Positions 1-6,324 of a DNA stretch of 6,416 bases are shown piece by piece. Position 1 is the stretch's first letter, and each line of letters starts with the position of its first letter. The stretch comes from Betaproteobacteria bacterium (GTDB taxonomy: Bacteria > Pseudomonadota > Gammaproteobacteria > Burkholderiales > Burkholderiaceae_C): assembly GCA_009927195.1 (NCBI GenBank), contig RFNL01000256.1, positions 1 to 6,416 on the forward strand. The letters are read 5' to 3'. The position numbers were made by a program, and so were the translations under genes. The notes beneath the pieces were generated by a model, which had not been told where the DNA came from, ran no database searches, and worked only from the letters and a program-made list of their open reading frames with translations.

Positions 1-96
1 TTGTACATCGGGGCGCAATTTGTCACCACCAGTGCGGCTGCGCCCACAGTTGGTGCGTATTCAGCTGCTATCCCGTTGTACATTTTGTACAACTGA
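1..96 (+). CDS. C-terminal end of a fimbrial (pilin-like) subunit, 5' end outside window
   Basis: Frame 1 is open from the first base to a TGA at 94-96 and encodes 31 residues. The end resembles the last two strands of a type 1 pilin: a short strand (AQF), an Ala/Thr/Pro-rich turn, and a closing strand of alternating hydrophobics ending in Leu-Tyr-Asn, with tyrosine next to last as in FimA. The stop lies 6 bases before the next pilin gene, so the two are probably co-transcribed and translationally coupled. By position it could be the major pilin of the cluster, but that is a guess. The repeated Leu-Tyr codons (TTGTAC at 1, 76 and 86) also create a DNA palindrome that is best explained by the coding sequence. 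Identification rests on 31 residues plus context. Confidence 0.7.
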   Translation: MYIGAQFVTTSAAAPTVGAYSAAIPLYILYN

Positions 97-102
97 TGGG
101 GC

Positions 103-774
103 ATGAGCGACCGCAAACCAAACTGGGCCGTCGCCGCCGCTTTGGGTGTGGGTTGCGCCATCTGCCTGATGAGCGCCGCCCATGCCCAAAGCACCAATGC
201 CTTGCTGACCCCGGACGCCGTGCTCATCGTGCGTGGCCAGGTGTTGAACAGCACTTGCCAAATTTCACCCTTGGGCAATGGGCTGGCCTCACGGGTGGTG
301 GGCTTGCCAGGTTTGTTGACCACCAACCTGATGGACAACCTGTTGGGCCCAATCACCTTGTTGCGGCTGGAATTTGTCCGTTCTGCCCGCGATTGCGGCC
401 TGAGCGATCCCATCACCACGCCACAGTTGGTGTTTGACAGCGACATGGCCGCCGTGGTTGGGCAATCGGGTTTGTTGCGCAACACCGCCACCAATCGGCC
501 TGCCCAAAATGTGTTGATACAAATCGGCCTGGTCGATCGTGATCAGGGCACATTTGTGCCGCTCGACCTGAGTCGGCCCAGACCGCTCAACCAAGCCTTG
601 TCAGCGCCAAAAGACGGCAGCGTGCAGATCACCAGTGCTTTGACCCTGGGTGTTCGCTATGTGGCGGCGCGCTATTTGCCCGAAACGCTGGCCAGCCTTG
701 GCAACCCGCGCACCTCCGATGTCAGCGATGGCAATGTGTCAGTGATGCTGCCGTTTGTGGTGAACGTGAAATGA
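103..774 (+). CDS. Type 1-like fimbrial pilin subunit
   Basis: The product is 223 residues. A Sec signal peptide (basic start, hydrophobic residues 9-24) is predicted to be cleaved after Ala-His-Ala at 28, leaving a mature protein of about 195 residues, slightly longer than FimA. Pilin features in order: a short N-terminal extension (about 29-38) that could serve as the donor strand, the strand VLIVRGQV, Cys52 in STCQIS, Cys98 in RDCGLS (the usual disulfide pair), the strand around NVLIQIGLVDR at about two thirds, LGVRYVAARY, and a closing strand ending FVVNVK. The penultimate residue is Val rather than the usual Tyr. It would be a structural shaft or adaptor subunit, secreted through the usher at 2238. 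ATG 103 is preferred over ATG 96 because only this frame gives a signal peptide and pilin fold. There is no good ribosome site (GGGG lies only 1 base away), so translation probably couples to the upstream gene, which stops at 96. Confidence 0.88.
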   Translation: MSDRKPNWAVAAALGVGCAICLMSAAHAQSTNALLTPDAVLIVRGQVLNSTCQISPLGNGLASRVVGLPGLLTTNLMDNLLGPITLLRLEFVRSARDCGLSDPITTPQLVFDSDMAAVVGQSGLLRNTATNRPAQNVLIQIGLVDRDQGTFVPLDLSRPRPLNQALSAPKDGSVQITSALTLGVRYVAARYLPETLASLGNPRTSDVSDGNVSVMLPFVVNVK

Positions 775-776
775 GC

Positions 777-1047
777 CCCCCCGCAACAGTTGCCGCGGCG
801 CAACAATTTGTGACAAAAAATCACATTTACGCATCCCCGAATGCCCCCACCCGGGGCGCCGAGAGAAGCAGCTGTTGAAACAAAAAATACCCATTAACCC
901 ACACCAGGAGCGCTTCACACCTTCATTCGTTTGATACTTTGGCCGCCAGGTTAATGCTTTTGCATTTCTTGCGCCCCCTGTCAGGTTTCGATTCAATGCC
1001 TTTATCAGAGGTATTGAAAAGACCGATTGACACCGCAGGGAGCGCCC
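777..1047. other. Non-coding gap between two pilin-like genes, with small inverted repeats
   Basis: About 270 bases with no credible gene on either strand. It starts with a run of seven C (776-782). A hairpin GTTGC/GCAAC with a 6-base loop lies at 789-804 and is followed by a short AT stretch, so it could be a weak attenuator after the pilin gene. TGTGA/TCACA at 809-825 are 5-base arms separated by 7 bases. CCCCG/CGGGG at 835-839 and 852-856 form another possible stem. A weak sigma70-like pair is TTGATA at 931-936 and TAATGC at 952-957, but the 15-base spacer is short. The gap is far longer than the other spacings in the cluster, which suggests a place where expression of the first pilins is separated from the rest. 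None of these sites is strong. Confidence 0.4.
1037..1042 (+). promoter_or_regulatory. Ribosome binding site of the short pilin-like gene
   Basis: AGGGAG lies 5 bases before ATG 1048. It is the best Shine-Dalgarno match in the cluster and favours ATG 1048 over the in-frame TTG at 1027. An in-frame TGA at 1015 rules out starts further upstream. Confidence 0.65.
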
Positions 1048-1368
1048 ATGAACCACTTCAGCATCGGACTTGGCTCAGTCAAAGCGTTTGTGTTGGCTTG
1101 GGCGGCGACGGCCGTGTTTTCCGCCCACGCGCTCAGCGGCGTATTGGAAATCCGGGGTGTGCTGATCTCCCCGGGTTGCCAACTGAGCCTGGTTGCCTTG
1201 CAGCGCGTGGCGGACATGGCCCAGGTCAGTGGTCACGACTGCGGTTTGACCCGCCAAGCCGACAACGCAATGTCGAACGCCATGATCGCCCAAATGTCCC
1301 AAGAGACCATCGGGTCGCCCACTTCCGCGGCCCCACCCAAACGTGTGCTAACGCTCAGTTATCGCTGA
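1048..1368 (+). CDS. Very short pilin-like secreted protein (106 aa)
   Basis: The signal peptide is clear (Lys12, hydrophobic 13-24) with likely cleavage after Ala-His-Ala at 28, the same tripeptide as in the pilin at 103; cleavage after Ala22 is an alternative. The mature start GVLEIRGVLISPGCQLS matches the first strand and first cysteine region of that pilin (AVLIVRGQVLNSTCQIS). HDCGLT around Cys65 matches RDCGLS around its Cys98. The cysteines (44, 65) are 21 apart rather than 46. The C-terminus, RVLTLSYR, resembles a pilin closing strand with penultimate Tyr. Only about 78 mature residues remain against 150-195 in ordinary pilins, so the central strands are missing, and with cleavage at 28 there is almost no N-terminal donor extension. 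The frame is intact, so no frameshift is visible. It could be a shrunken tip, terminator or regulatory subunit, or a decayed paralogue kept in frame. Being a pilin relative is fairly secure; its role is unknown. Confidence 0.72.
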   Translation: MNHFSIGLGSVKAFVLAWAATAVFSAHALSGVLEIRGVLISPGCQLSLVALQRVADMAQVSGHDCGLTRQADNAMSNAMIAQMSQETIGSPTSAAPPKRVLTLSYR

Positions 1369-1370
1369 GC
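1353..1370 (+). other. Stem-loop over the stop codon of the short pilin-like gene
   Basis: GCTCAG and CTGAGC form a perfect 6-bp stem with the loop TTATCG. The stop codon TGA (1366-1368) lies in the right arm. A weaker AGCG/CGCT stem (1376-1379 and 1392-1395) and a run of six T (1402-1407) follow before the chaperone start. Together they could act as partial terminator or processing site, setting a lower level of chaperone and usher than of pilin. The stem is visible; the function is inferred. Confidence 0.35.
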
Positions 1371-1427
1371 CCGAGAGCGGGGGTCTTCTGGCGCTGTCGT
1401 CTTTTTTGCCCCAACCTCCGCACCACC

Positions 1428-2213
1428 ATGATGTTCAACACCTGCTCCACCTCGCCCCCAATTTTTACCGCTGTATCGTTTCGCGCTTTGCTTCGCAACA
1501 CCGTTGTGTGCTGGCTGGGACTGGCCCTGGGCCTGGCCCAGGCAGACATGGTGATTGACACCACCCGGGTCATTTACCCTGAGGGTCGGCGCGAAGTGAC
1601 CTTGAAAGTCACCAACACCGCCAAGGACAAACCAGCCTTGGTGCAACTGTGGCTCGACGACGGCAACCCCAGCAAATCCATCGACGAAATCGTGACGCCC
1701 TTCAACCTGTCGCCGCCCGTCGCCAGGCTGCGCGCCGAGGGCAGCCAAGTGGTGCGCCTGACCTACACCGGTGACCCCCTGCCCAGCGACCGCGAAAGCG
1801 TGTTTTGGTTCAACATGCTGGAGGTGCCGCAAAAATCGGCGGAAGAAAACAAAATCAGTTTTGCGGTGCGCACCCGCATCAAGGTGTTTTACCGGCCCAA
1901 GGCGTTGCGGGAAGACCCCGCCACTTTGATGGACCGCGTGACCTGGAAAGTGTTCCAAAAAGACGGTCAGTGGATGGCCGAAGCCACCAACCCCACGCCC
2001 TTCAACATGTCGTTTTTTGGCCTGAGTTTTGGACAAAGCGGTAACTACGATGTGTTGGGCGAAGGTGGCATGGTGCCCCCCTTGGGCAAAGCCACTTTCA
2101 CGGTGTCTGATGCGGCCAAGGTCACCAAACCTTACAACCAATTCAAGATCGATTACGTCAACGACTTTGGTGGCAAACAAAGCATTGAATTGCCTGTGGC
2201 AGTGGCCCCCTGA
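1428..2213 (+). CDS. Periplasmic pilus-assembly chaperone, PapD/FimC family
   Basis: The product is 261 residues. The signal peptide has a long polar start, a hydrophobic core at about 25-37 and probable cleavage after Ala39 (AQA). From Asp40 the mature numbering puts Arg47 at position 8, exactly where PapD has its subunit-anchoring Arg8. Lys152, in the G1 strand RIKVFYRPK, falls at mature 113 and corresponds to PapD Lys112. The family signature is clear at 121-134 (DRESVFWFNMLEVP). The loop between F1 and G1 is short, which places it with the FGS chaperones that build rod-like pili. The second Ig-like domain runs from about 160 to 261. Its role is to cap folding subunits and deliver them to the usher N-terminal domain. 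ATG 1428 and ATG 1431 are both possible; neither has a Shine-Dalgarno site. The open frame continues upstream to about 939, but that part overlaps the short pilin gene and codes nothing family-like. Confidence 0.95.
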   Translation: MMFNTCSTSPPIFTAVSFRALLRNTVVCWLGLALGLAQADMVIDTTRVIYPEGRREVTLKVTNTAKDKPALVQLWLDDGNPSKSIDEIVTPFNLSPPVARLRAEGSQVVRLTYTGDPLPSDRESVFWFNMLEVPQKSAEENKISFAVRTRIKVFYRPKALREDPATLMDRVTWKVFQKDGQWMAEATNPTPFNMSFFGLSFGQSGNYDVLGEGGMVPPLGKATFTVSDAAKVTKPYNQFKIDYVNDFGGKQSIELPVAVAP

Positions 2214-2237
2214 CCACATTTCCCTTGACCTGGAACC

Positions 2238-5177
2238 ATGCGATTGGACGCAATTACGCGGGCGTGCGCGTGCGTGCCCAGCCCTTGCCGGGTGGGCGCA
2301 TGGGCCTTGGCCTGGTTCTGCACTTGGGGCTTGGCATGGGCCAACAACCCCAGCCCAGACCGCCCATCGGCCTTGGATTCATCAGGCCAACAGGTGGAGA
2401 TCAGCACCGAGGTTGAAATCGGTACGGGACGGGTGATTTTGCGCCTGCAAGGCCAAGGGCAAACGGGACAAGTGCTGCAGTTGCAACAAAACGGACTGGT
2501 GTTTTTAGAGCAAAGATTGAGCGAAGGCCCTTTTCAGATGTACCCCGTGAGACCGTTTCACCCCAGCGCAGACGTCACCCTAAGGGTGCGCACACCGGGT
2601 TTGGCTGATGACTCGATCACCATGCCCTTGCTTGGGGCACAAAAGCGCTCCATGGCCAACCGACAAAACCGTTTGATGGCCCCCACGCCCTTGGCCATTC
2701 CCAAAGAAAAACAGCCATCCGCGCCAGCAAACGATGAAGAGGTTGAATTCGATGCAGATTTTTTGCGCGGCAAATCCTTTCGCGACATGGACGCGTCAAC
2801 CATCAAAAAACTCGGTCGCGCCCGCCCGGGCCAAGTGGATGTGGACGTGTACCGCAATGGCACGTTGGTGACCAAAACCAATGTGACGTTCACCCTGCCC
2901 GAGGGCGGTGGGGAGGCCCGCGCTTGCGTGCAAAAGGCCTTGTTCATGCAGTTGGGCATCAAGCCCGAAAACGTGAGTCCCGCTGGCTTGGCACTGCTGA
3001 AACAGACCTCGGACAACGACTGCCTGTACATGCACCAATGGGTGGAGGGCGCCCTCGACCAATACGATGTGTCTGAATTGCGCCTGGATTTGACCGTGCC
3101 GCAGGCTTTTTTGAGCCGCCTGTCGCGCACCACAGTGCCGCCCGAGATGCTCACCCGGGGAGTGAACGCGGGCTTTGTGAATTACAACTTCAACCACTTT
3201 GAAGCCAGCGGTCAAAGCTCTGATTTTTTAGGTCTGAATTCGGGCATCAATGTGGAGGGTTGGCAAGTGCGCCACACCAGCTACCTGAGCCAAAACAGCG
3301 GCGCGGGCGTGGACAACAAGCAGCAATATGTGGCCGGTGAGACCTTTGTGCGCCGCCCATTGATCGACTGGAAATCCTCACTTGCCCTGGGCGAGATCAA
3401 CAGCGCCAGCCCCATTTTGGGTGGCTTGCCCTTGCGCGGTTTGCGCTTGGCCTCTGAAGAGGGACTGATGAGCGATGAGGAGCGCAGTTACCGACCGGTG
3501 GTGCGTGGGGTAGCGCGCAGCAATGCCCGGGTGCGCATGCTGCAAAACGGCGCGGTGTTTTTTGAGCTGACCGTCCCGCCCGGCCCTTTTGAGCTGACCG
3601 ACTTGAACCCGCCTTCCAGCGTTGGCAACTTGACCTTGTCCATCACCGAATCCGACGGCAGCACACAAAACTTCATCGTGCCCTACAGCCTGACCGCGGG
3701 CAAGCTCAACCCCGGATCGGCACGCTACAGCTTGTCGGTGGGCCAGTACCGCAGCAGCGGCGATGCCAACGAGCCAACCCTGCTGCAGGCCTACCTGCGT
3801 TATGGGCTCAACACCTACATCACCCCAGGCATGGAGTGGATGACCAGCCCAGGCTACAACGGTGTGGGCTTGCAACTGGCGTTTAGCAACCCCTGGGGCA
3901 CGCTGGCCATCAATCGCGCGCAAACCCTAGGCAGTGGGCGCTACGGCGTGGACGCCGCTGGGCATAACCAAAGCATTTCCTACAGCGCACCCGTAATGGG
4001 GCCCTTGACCATCTACGGCGGCGTGAGCCAGCAATCCTTGGGCTATGTGTCGCCCATCGCCGCCTTGTCGTCCAACGGCTCGGACCCGTACAACCCGCTC
4101 AGCCCCAAGAGAAGCCTTTATTTGAGCCTGGGGCTGGGCCTGCAAAGCTGGGGGGGCTTGAGCCTGAGTGCGGTGGAGCAAACCACCTGGACCGAGGGCC
4201 GAGTGACCCAACAATACCGCTTGTCCTACAACACCCTGGCCAAGAGCCTTTCGTTTTCGGTCTACCTGGCCCAAACCATTTACACCGACGGCACGCCGCC
4301 GGTGGACAGCGTGGGTTTGTCGGTTTCAGTGCCATTGTCCAGCCTGGCCTCTGGCGCAGGCATTCGCTACAGCCAAAACCAAACCGGCACGCAAGTGCCA
4401 TCGCAAACTTTGTCGGCCTTTGGCAGCGGCTTAGACAACCGCTTGAGCTACAACTTGAATCAGTCGCAAACCGGGAGTTCAGGCACGTCCAGCGCTTCGG
4501 CCAATTGGCAGCATGGCTATGGATCACTGGGGCTGAACCTGTCTGGCTCGAACAACTCCGGCAATACCCAGGTGGGCCTGAGTGCAGCAGGTGGTCTGGT
4601 GTTGCACAGCAACGGGGTGATCCTCTCCCCCACCTTGGGCCCCACCTTTGCCATTGTGGAGTTGCCGCAAGGGGAAGGTGCCAGCCTGTCTGGCAGCGCG
4701 GCACGCATCAACCGCAGTGGCTATGGCGTGATGCCCAACCTCTCGGCTTACTACCTCAACGACGTTCAGATCAGTCTGGAAGGGGCCTCGGCTGAATTGG
4801 AAGTGGACAACACCAGCCAAAAAGTGGCGCCGGTGGAGGGTTCCATTGTTCGTCTCCAGTTCAATGCCAGCACCGGCCGCCCCTTGCTGGTATCGCTGCA
4901 AAGCAGCCGCGGTGTGCGCATCCCGATTGGCGGCAGTGTGACCGACGACCTGGGCAACGAAGTCGGCACGGTGGGACAGGGCAGCCGGGCCTTGGTGCGG
5001 GTGAAAAAACCCAAAGGGCGGTTGAAAGTCCAATGGGGCGACAAACCCGACCAGGCCTGCCAAAGCGACTATGCCCTCTCCGATGACCTGGTCGCCAATG
5101 CCTCGGGTTTCACCCGCCTGCAACTTCGCTGTGAGCCCTTGGTAGCATCAGACCAATCAACCCAAGCTGAACGATGA
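2238..5177 (+). CDS. Outer-membrane usher (FimD/PapC family) with an extra N-terminal domain
   Basis: The product is 979 residues against roughly 800-880 for typical ushers. The signal peptide ends at Ala35 (LAWA/NN). Residues 36-168 are an extension absent from FimD and PapC. The normal N-terminal chaperone-binding domain starts near 169 (VEFDADFL; then GQVDVDVYRNG) with the expected cysteine pair Cys230/Cys262 and ends near RLDLTVPQAFL (282-292). The beta barrel follows to about 830, interrupted by the plug domain at about 425-483 (LQNGAVFFELTVPPGPFEL). The C-terminal domains contain IPIGGSV at 895, a VGQGS motif, QWG at 932-934 and the cysteine pair Cys941/Cys965. The usher forms the secretion pore, recruits chaperone-subunit complexes and catalyses donor-strand exchange. 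It begins 24 bases after the chaperone stop, with only a weak TGGA upstream, and overlaps the adhesin start by 4 bases. A run of seven G lies at 4150-4156 inside the barrel region. The frame is intact. Confidence 0.95.
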   Translation: MRLDAITRACACVPSPCRVGAWALAWFCTWGLAWANNPSPDRPSALDSSGQQVEISTEVEIGTGRVILRLQGQGQTGQVLQLQQNGLVFLEQRLSEGPFQMYPVRPFHPSADVTLRVRTPGLADDSITMPLLGAQKRSMANRQNRLMAPTPLAIPKEKQPSAPANDEEVEFDADFLRGKSFRDMDASTIKKLGRARPGQVDVDVYRNGTLVTKTNVTFTLPEGGGEARACVQKALFMQLGIKPENVSPAGLALLKQTSDNDCLYMHQWVEGALDQYDVSELRLDLTVPQAFLSRLSRTTVPPEMLTRGVNAGFVNYNFNHFEASGQSSDFLGLNSGINVEGWQVRHTSYLSQNSGAGVDNKQQYVAGETFVRRPLIDWKSSLALGEINSASPILGGLPLRGLRLASEEGLMSDEERSYRPVVRGVARSNARVRMLQNGAVFFELTVPPGPFELTDLNPPSSVGNLTLSITESDGSTQNFIVPYSLTAGKLNPGSARYSLSVGQYRSSGDANEPTLLQAYLRYGLNTYITPGMEWMTSPGYNGVGLQLAFSNPWGTLAINRAQTLGSGRYGVDAAGHNQSISYSAPVMGPLTIYGGVSQQSLGYVSPIAALSSNGSDPYNPLSPKRSLYLSLGLGLQSWGGLSLSAVEQTTWTEGRVTQQYRLSYNTLAKSLSFSVYLAQTIYTDGTPPVDSVGLSVSVPLSSLASGAGIRYSQNQTGTQVPSQTLSAFGSGLDNRLSYNLNQSQTGSSGTSSASANWQHGYGSLGLNLSGSNNSGNTQVGLSAAGGLVLHSNGVILSPTLGPTFAIVELPQGEGASLSGSAARINRSGYGVMPNLSAYYLNDVQISLEGASAELEVDNTSQKVAPVEGSIVRLQFNASTGRPLLVSLQSSRGVRIPIGGSVTDDLGNEVGTVGQGSRALVRVKKPKGRLKVQWGDKPDQACQSDYALSDDLVANASGFTRLQLRCEPLVASDQSTQAER
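2394..2630 (+). other. Plug-like domain in the N-terminal extension of the usher
   Basis: This encodes usher residues 53-131. Residues 84-131 align without gaps to the usher's own plug at 436-483 (constant offset 352): QNGLVFLE against QNGAVFFE, GPF97-99 against GPF449-451, P106 against P458, T114-L115 against T466-L467, and P130 against P482. By hand count 13 of 48 residues are identical and the hydrophobic alternation agrees. A Pro/Lys-rich linker (133-168) joins it to the usual N-terminal domain. Usher plugs and the last C-terminal domain share a beta-sandwich fold, so this would be a third such module, sitting in the periplasm. The similarity is seen directly; common origin and function are inferred. 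Confidence 0.65.
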
Positions 5178-6310
5178 GCAAAACCATGCCTTTGACATTC
5201 ACCTGGCAATGCTTCAAAAGGTCACTGCATGCACTGATGTGCCTGGTCGCTTTGTCATGCCTGCATCACGCACAGGCCACCATTTGTAACTCGTCAAGCC
5301 AATTCACACTTGGTAAAGGAGGGCAGTTGGTCACCTCGGTGAAGGCGAAAGAAACTGTGAATTTGACTTTGGAGATCAAAGTCACGGACTTTGATGGCCT
5401 AAAGAGTACAGGTCCTTTGGATGGTGATTTTTGCAGTTTGACCTATTTACGGGAAGAGTTGCAAACGCAGGTTACAAGCACGCCATGGAGAGCGATGAAG
5501 ATTAAATCTGGCCAACTCGATCAAACCATATCCTCAGATTGCGGCACCAAAACATATAGCTACAGTCAAGACGCAAAGCCCTTTCAAAATGGTTACCCGT
5601 CTTATCCTCTGGTCGATATCAAGGATTTAGTAGCAACGGTGATTTACAACAAAAGCGGTGCGATCAATAACCCATGCAAAAATGCCACCTTCTACCTGCC
5701 CATTACCCTGACCCCTGATTTCACCTACACTGACAGCGTCAAAATTGAAGGCAATGATATTGCCAAGATCAAGCCCAGTGGAAATAATCCTATCAATACT
5801 TTTGAGGGAAGAACTCTGTCTGTCAACAAAACCTTTATCTCTTGCACCGTAACTGCGCCAAATCTTGATTTGGGCACTTTCAACACCAACGCGCCGGCAA
5901 ACATGGGAGTCTTGAATGGGGTGCTGAAGTCGACCATGATCGGGGTTGTATGCAGCAATGACTCGCTTGGCTTGAGATACACGCCCGAGTTGATCATCAC
6001 CGACCCCAACGGCACCAATAAGAACGCTTGTGACCCCGTCAATGCAGCGACATCCCCTTCCAATGTGGTGGTTCGCCTCTATAGCTCCTCCAAAATCGAC
6101 GACACCCCCAACGGAAGGTACTGCGTCAATCGGGTGCAAAACGCCAGCGGGGCGTGGTTTTCCAACACCATGACCTTTGAATCCTTCAATACAGTCACGT
6201 ATTCAGCCAGCAAGCCCATTTATGCGGGATTGGCCCTCGCCGAGGGCGAAACCCAACTGAAAGCCGGCTCAGTCAAAAGCACCCTGTACCTGAACGTTTC
6301 TTACCCATGA
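5174..6310 (+). CDS. Two-domain fimbrial tip adhesin
   Basis: The product is 378 residues. The signal peptide has a basic region (Lys15, Arg16), a hydrophobic core at 18-30 and cleavage after Ala35 (AQA/TIC). Residues 36 to about 215 form a domain with four cysteines (38, 87, 123, 168), presumably two disulfides, rich in Thr, Ser, Tyr and Lys; I do not recognise its family. Residues from about 216 to 378 are a pilin domain: SCTV around Cys224, Cys260 36 residues later, an extra cysteine pair 286/317, and a closing strand ending LYLNVSYP with penultimate Tyr. Signal peptide, binding domain and C-terminal pilin domain without an internal donor extension is the layout of FimH/PapG-type adhesins, so it should sit at the pilus tip and bind a host, environmental or cellular ligand, which cannot be predicted here. 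The ATG overlaps the usher TGA (ATGA), implying translational coupling. Met5 is an alternative start. Base composition differs sharply between the two domains. Confidence 0.88.
   Translation: MSKTMPLTFTWQCFKRSLHALMCLVALSCLHHAQATICNSSSQFTLGKGGQLVTSVKAKETVNLTLEIKVTDFDGLKSTGPLDGDFCSLTYLREELQTQVTSTPWRAMKIKSGQLDQTISSDCGTKTYSYSQDAKPFQNGYPSYPLVDIKDLVATVIYNKSGAINNPCKNATFYLPITLTPDFTYTDSVKIEGNDIAKIKPSGNNPINTFEGRTLSVNKTFISCTVTAPNLDLGTFNTNAPANMGVLNGVLKSTMIGVVCSNDSLGLRYTPELIITDPNGTNKNACDPVNAATSPSNVVVRLYSSSKIDDTPNGRYCVNRVQNASGAWFSNTMTFESFNTVTYSASKPIYAGLALAEGETQLKAGSVKSTLYLNVSYP
5281..5880 (+). other. Low-G+C segment coding the adhesin's binding domain
   Basis: Hand counts give 264 G+C in 600 bases (44%). 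The 60 bases before (5221-5280, signal peptide) have 58%, the 420 bases after (5881-6300, pilin domain) have 55%, and two 60-base samples of the usher (3841, 4681) give 62% and 67%. The segment starts at the signal-peptide cleavage site and ends just inside the pilin domain, so its borders follow the protein domains. This suggests replacement of the ligand-binding part by recombination, though relaxed codon choice in a fast-evolving domain could give a similar picture. Confidence 0.6.
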
Positions 6311-6324
6311 CCTGGTCATCATGT

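Noticed and set aside
76..92. Perfect inverted repeat TTGTACA-TTT-TGTACAA just before the pilin gene, with a further TTGTACA at base 1, looking like an operator.
   Set aside because: It lies inside the coding end of the upstream pilin and is produced by repeated Leu-Tyr codons (LYILYN; LYIG at base 1). No further copy lies in non-coding DNA.
96..437. ATG at 96 opening a 113-residue frame.
   Set aside because: The translation has no signal peptide or family features and overlaps the clear pilin in another frame.
809..825. TGTGA/TCACA as a CRP-type binding site.
   Set aside because: The spacer is 7 bases rather than the 6 of the consensus, the flanks do not extend the symmetry, and no promoter is evident at a suitable distance.
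1027..1032. TTGACA as a -35 box for the short pilin gene.
   Set aside because: A matching -10 would fall inside the gene after its ATG at 1048, and no such box is visible.
939..1427. Longer 5' part of the chaperone reading frame.
   Set aside because: It overlaps the short pilin gene, begins with TTG, and its translation is unlike any chaperone. The signal peptide starts at ATG 1428.
1428..1547. Cys28 in the chaperone signal peptide as a possible lipoprotein site.
   Set aside because: There is no lipobox (the sequence around it is TVVCWLG), and cleavage at AQA39 places Arg8 at the canonical position.
1359..2219. 286-residue open frame on the minus strand opposite the chaperone.
   Set aside because: It is His/Gly/Gln-rich, as expected for the complement of a G+C-rich gene, and has no recognisable domain. 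The chaperone on the + strand has family motifs throughout.
4524..5123. Minus-strand open frame of about 200 residues opposite the usher C-terminus.
   Set aside because: It is a shadow frame over a region where the + strand shows the conserved usher C-terminal motifs and cysteine pair.
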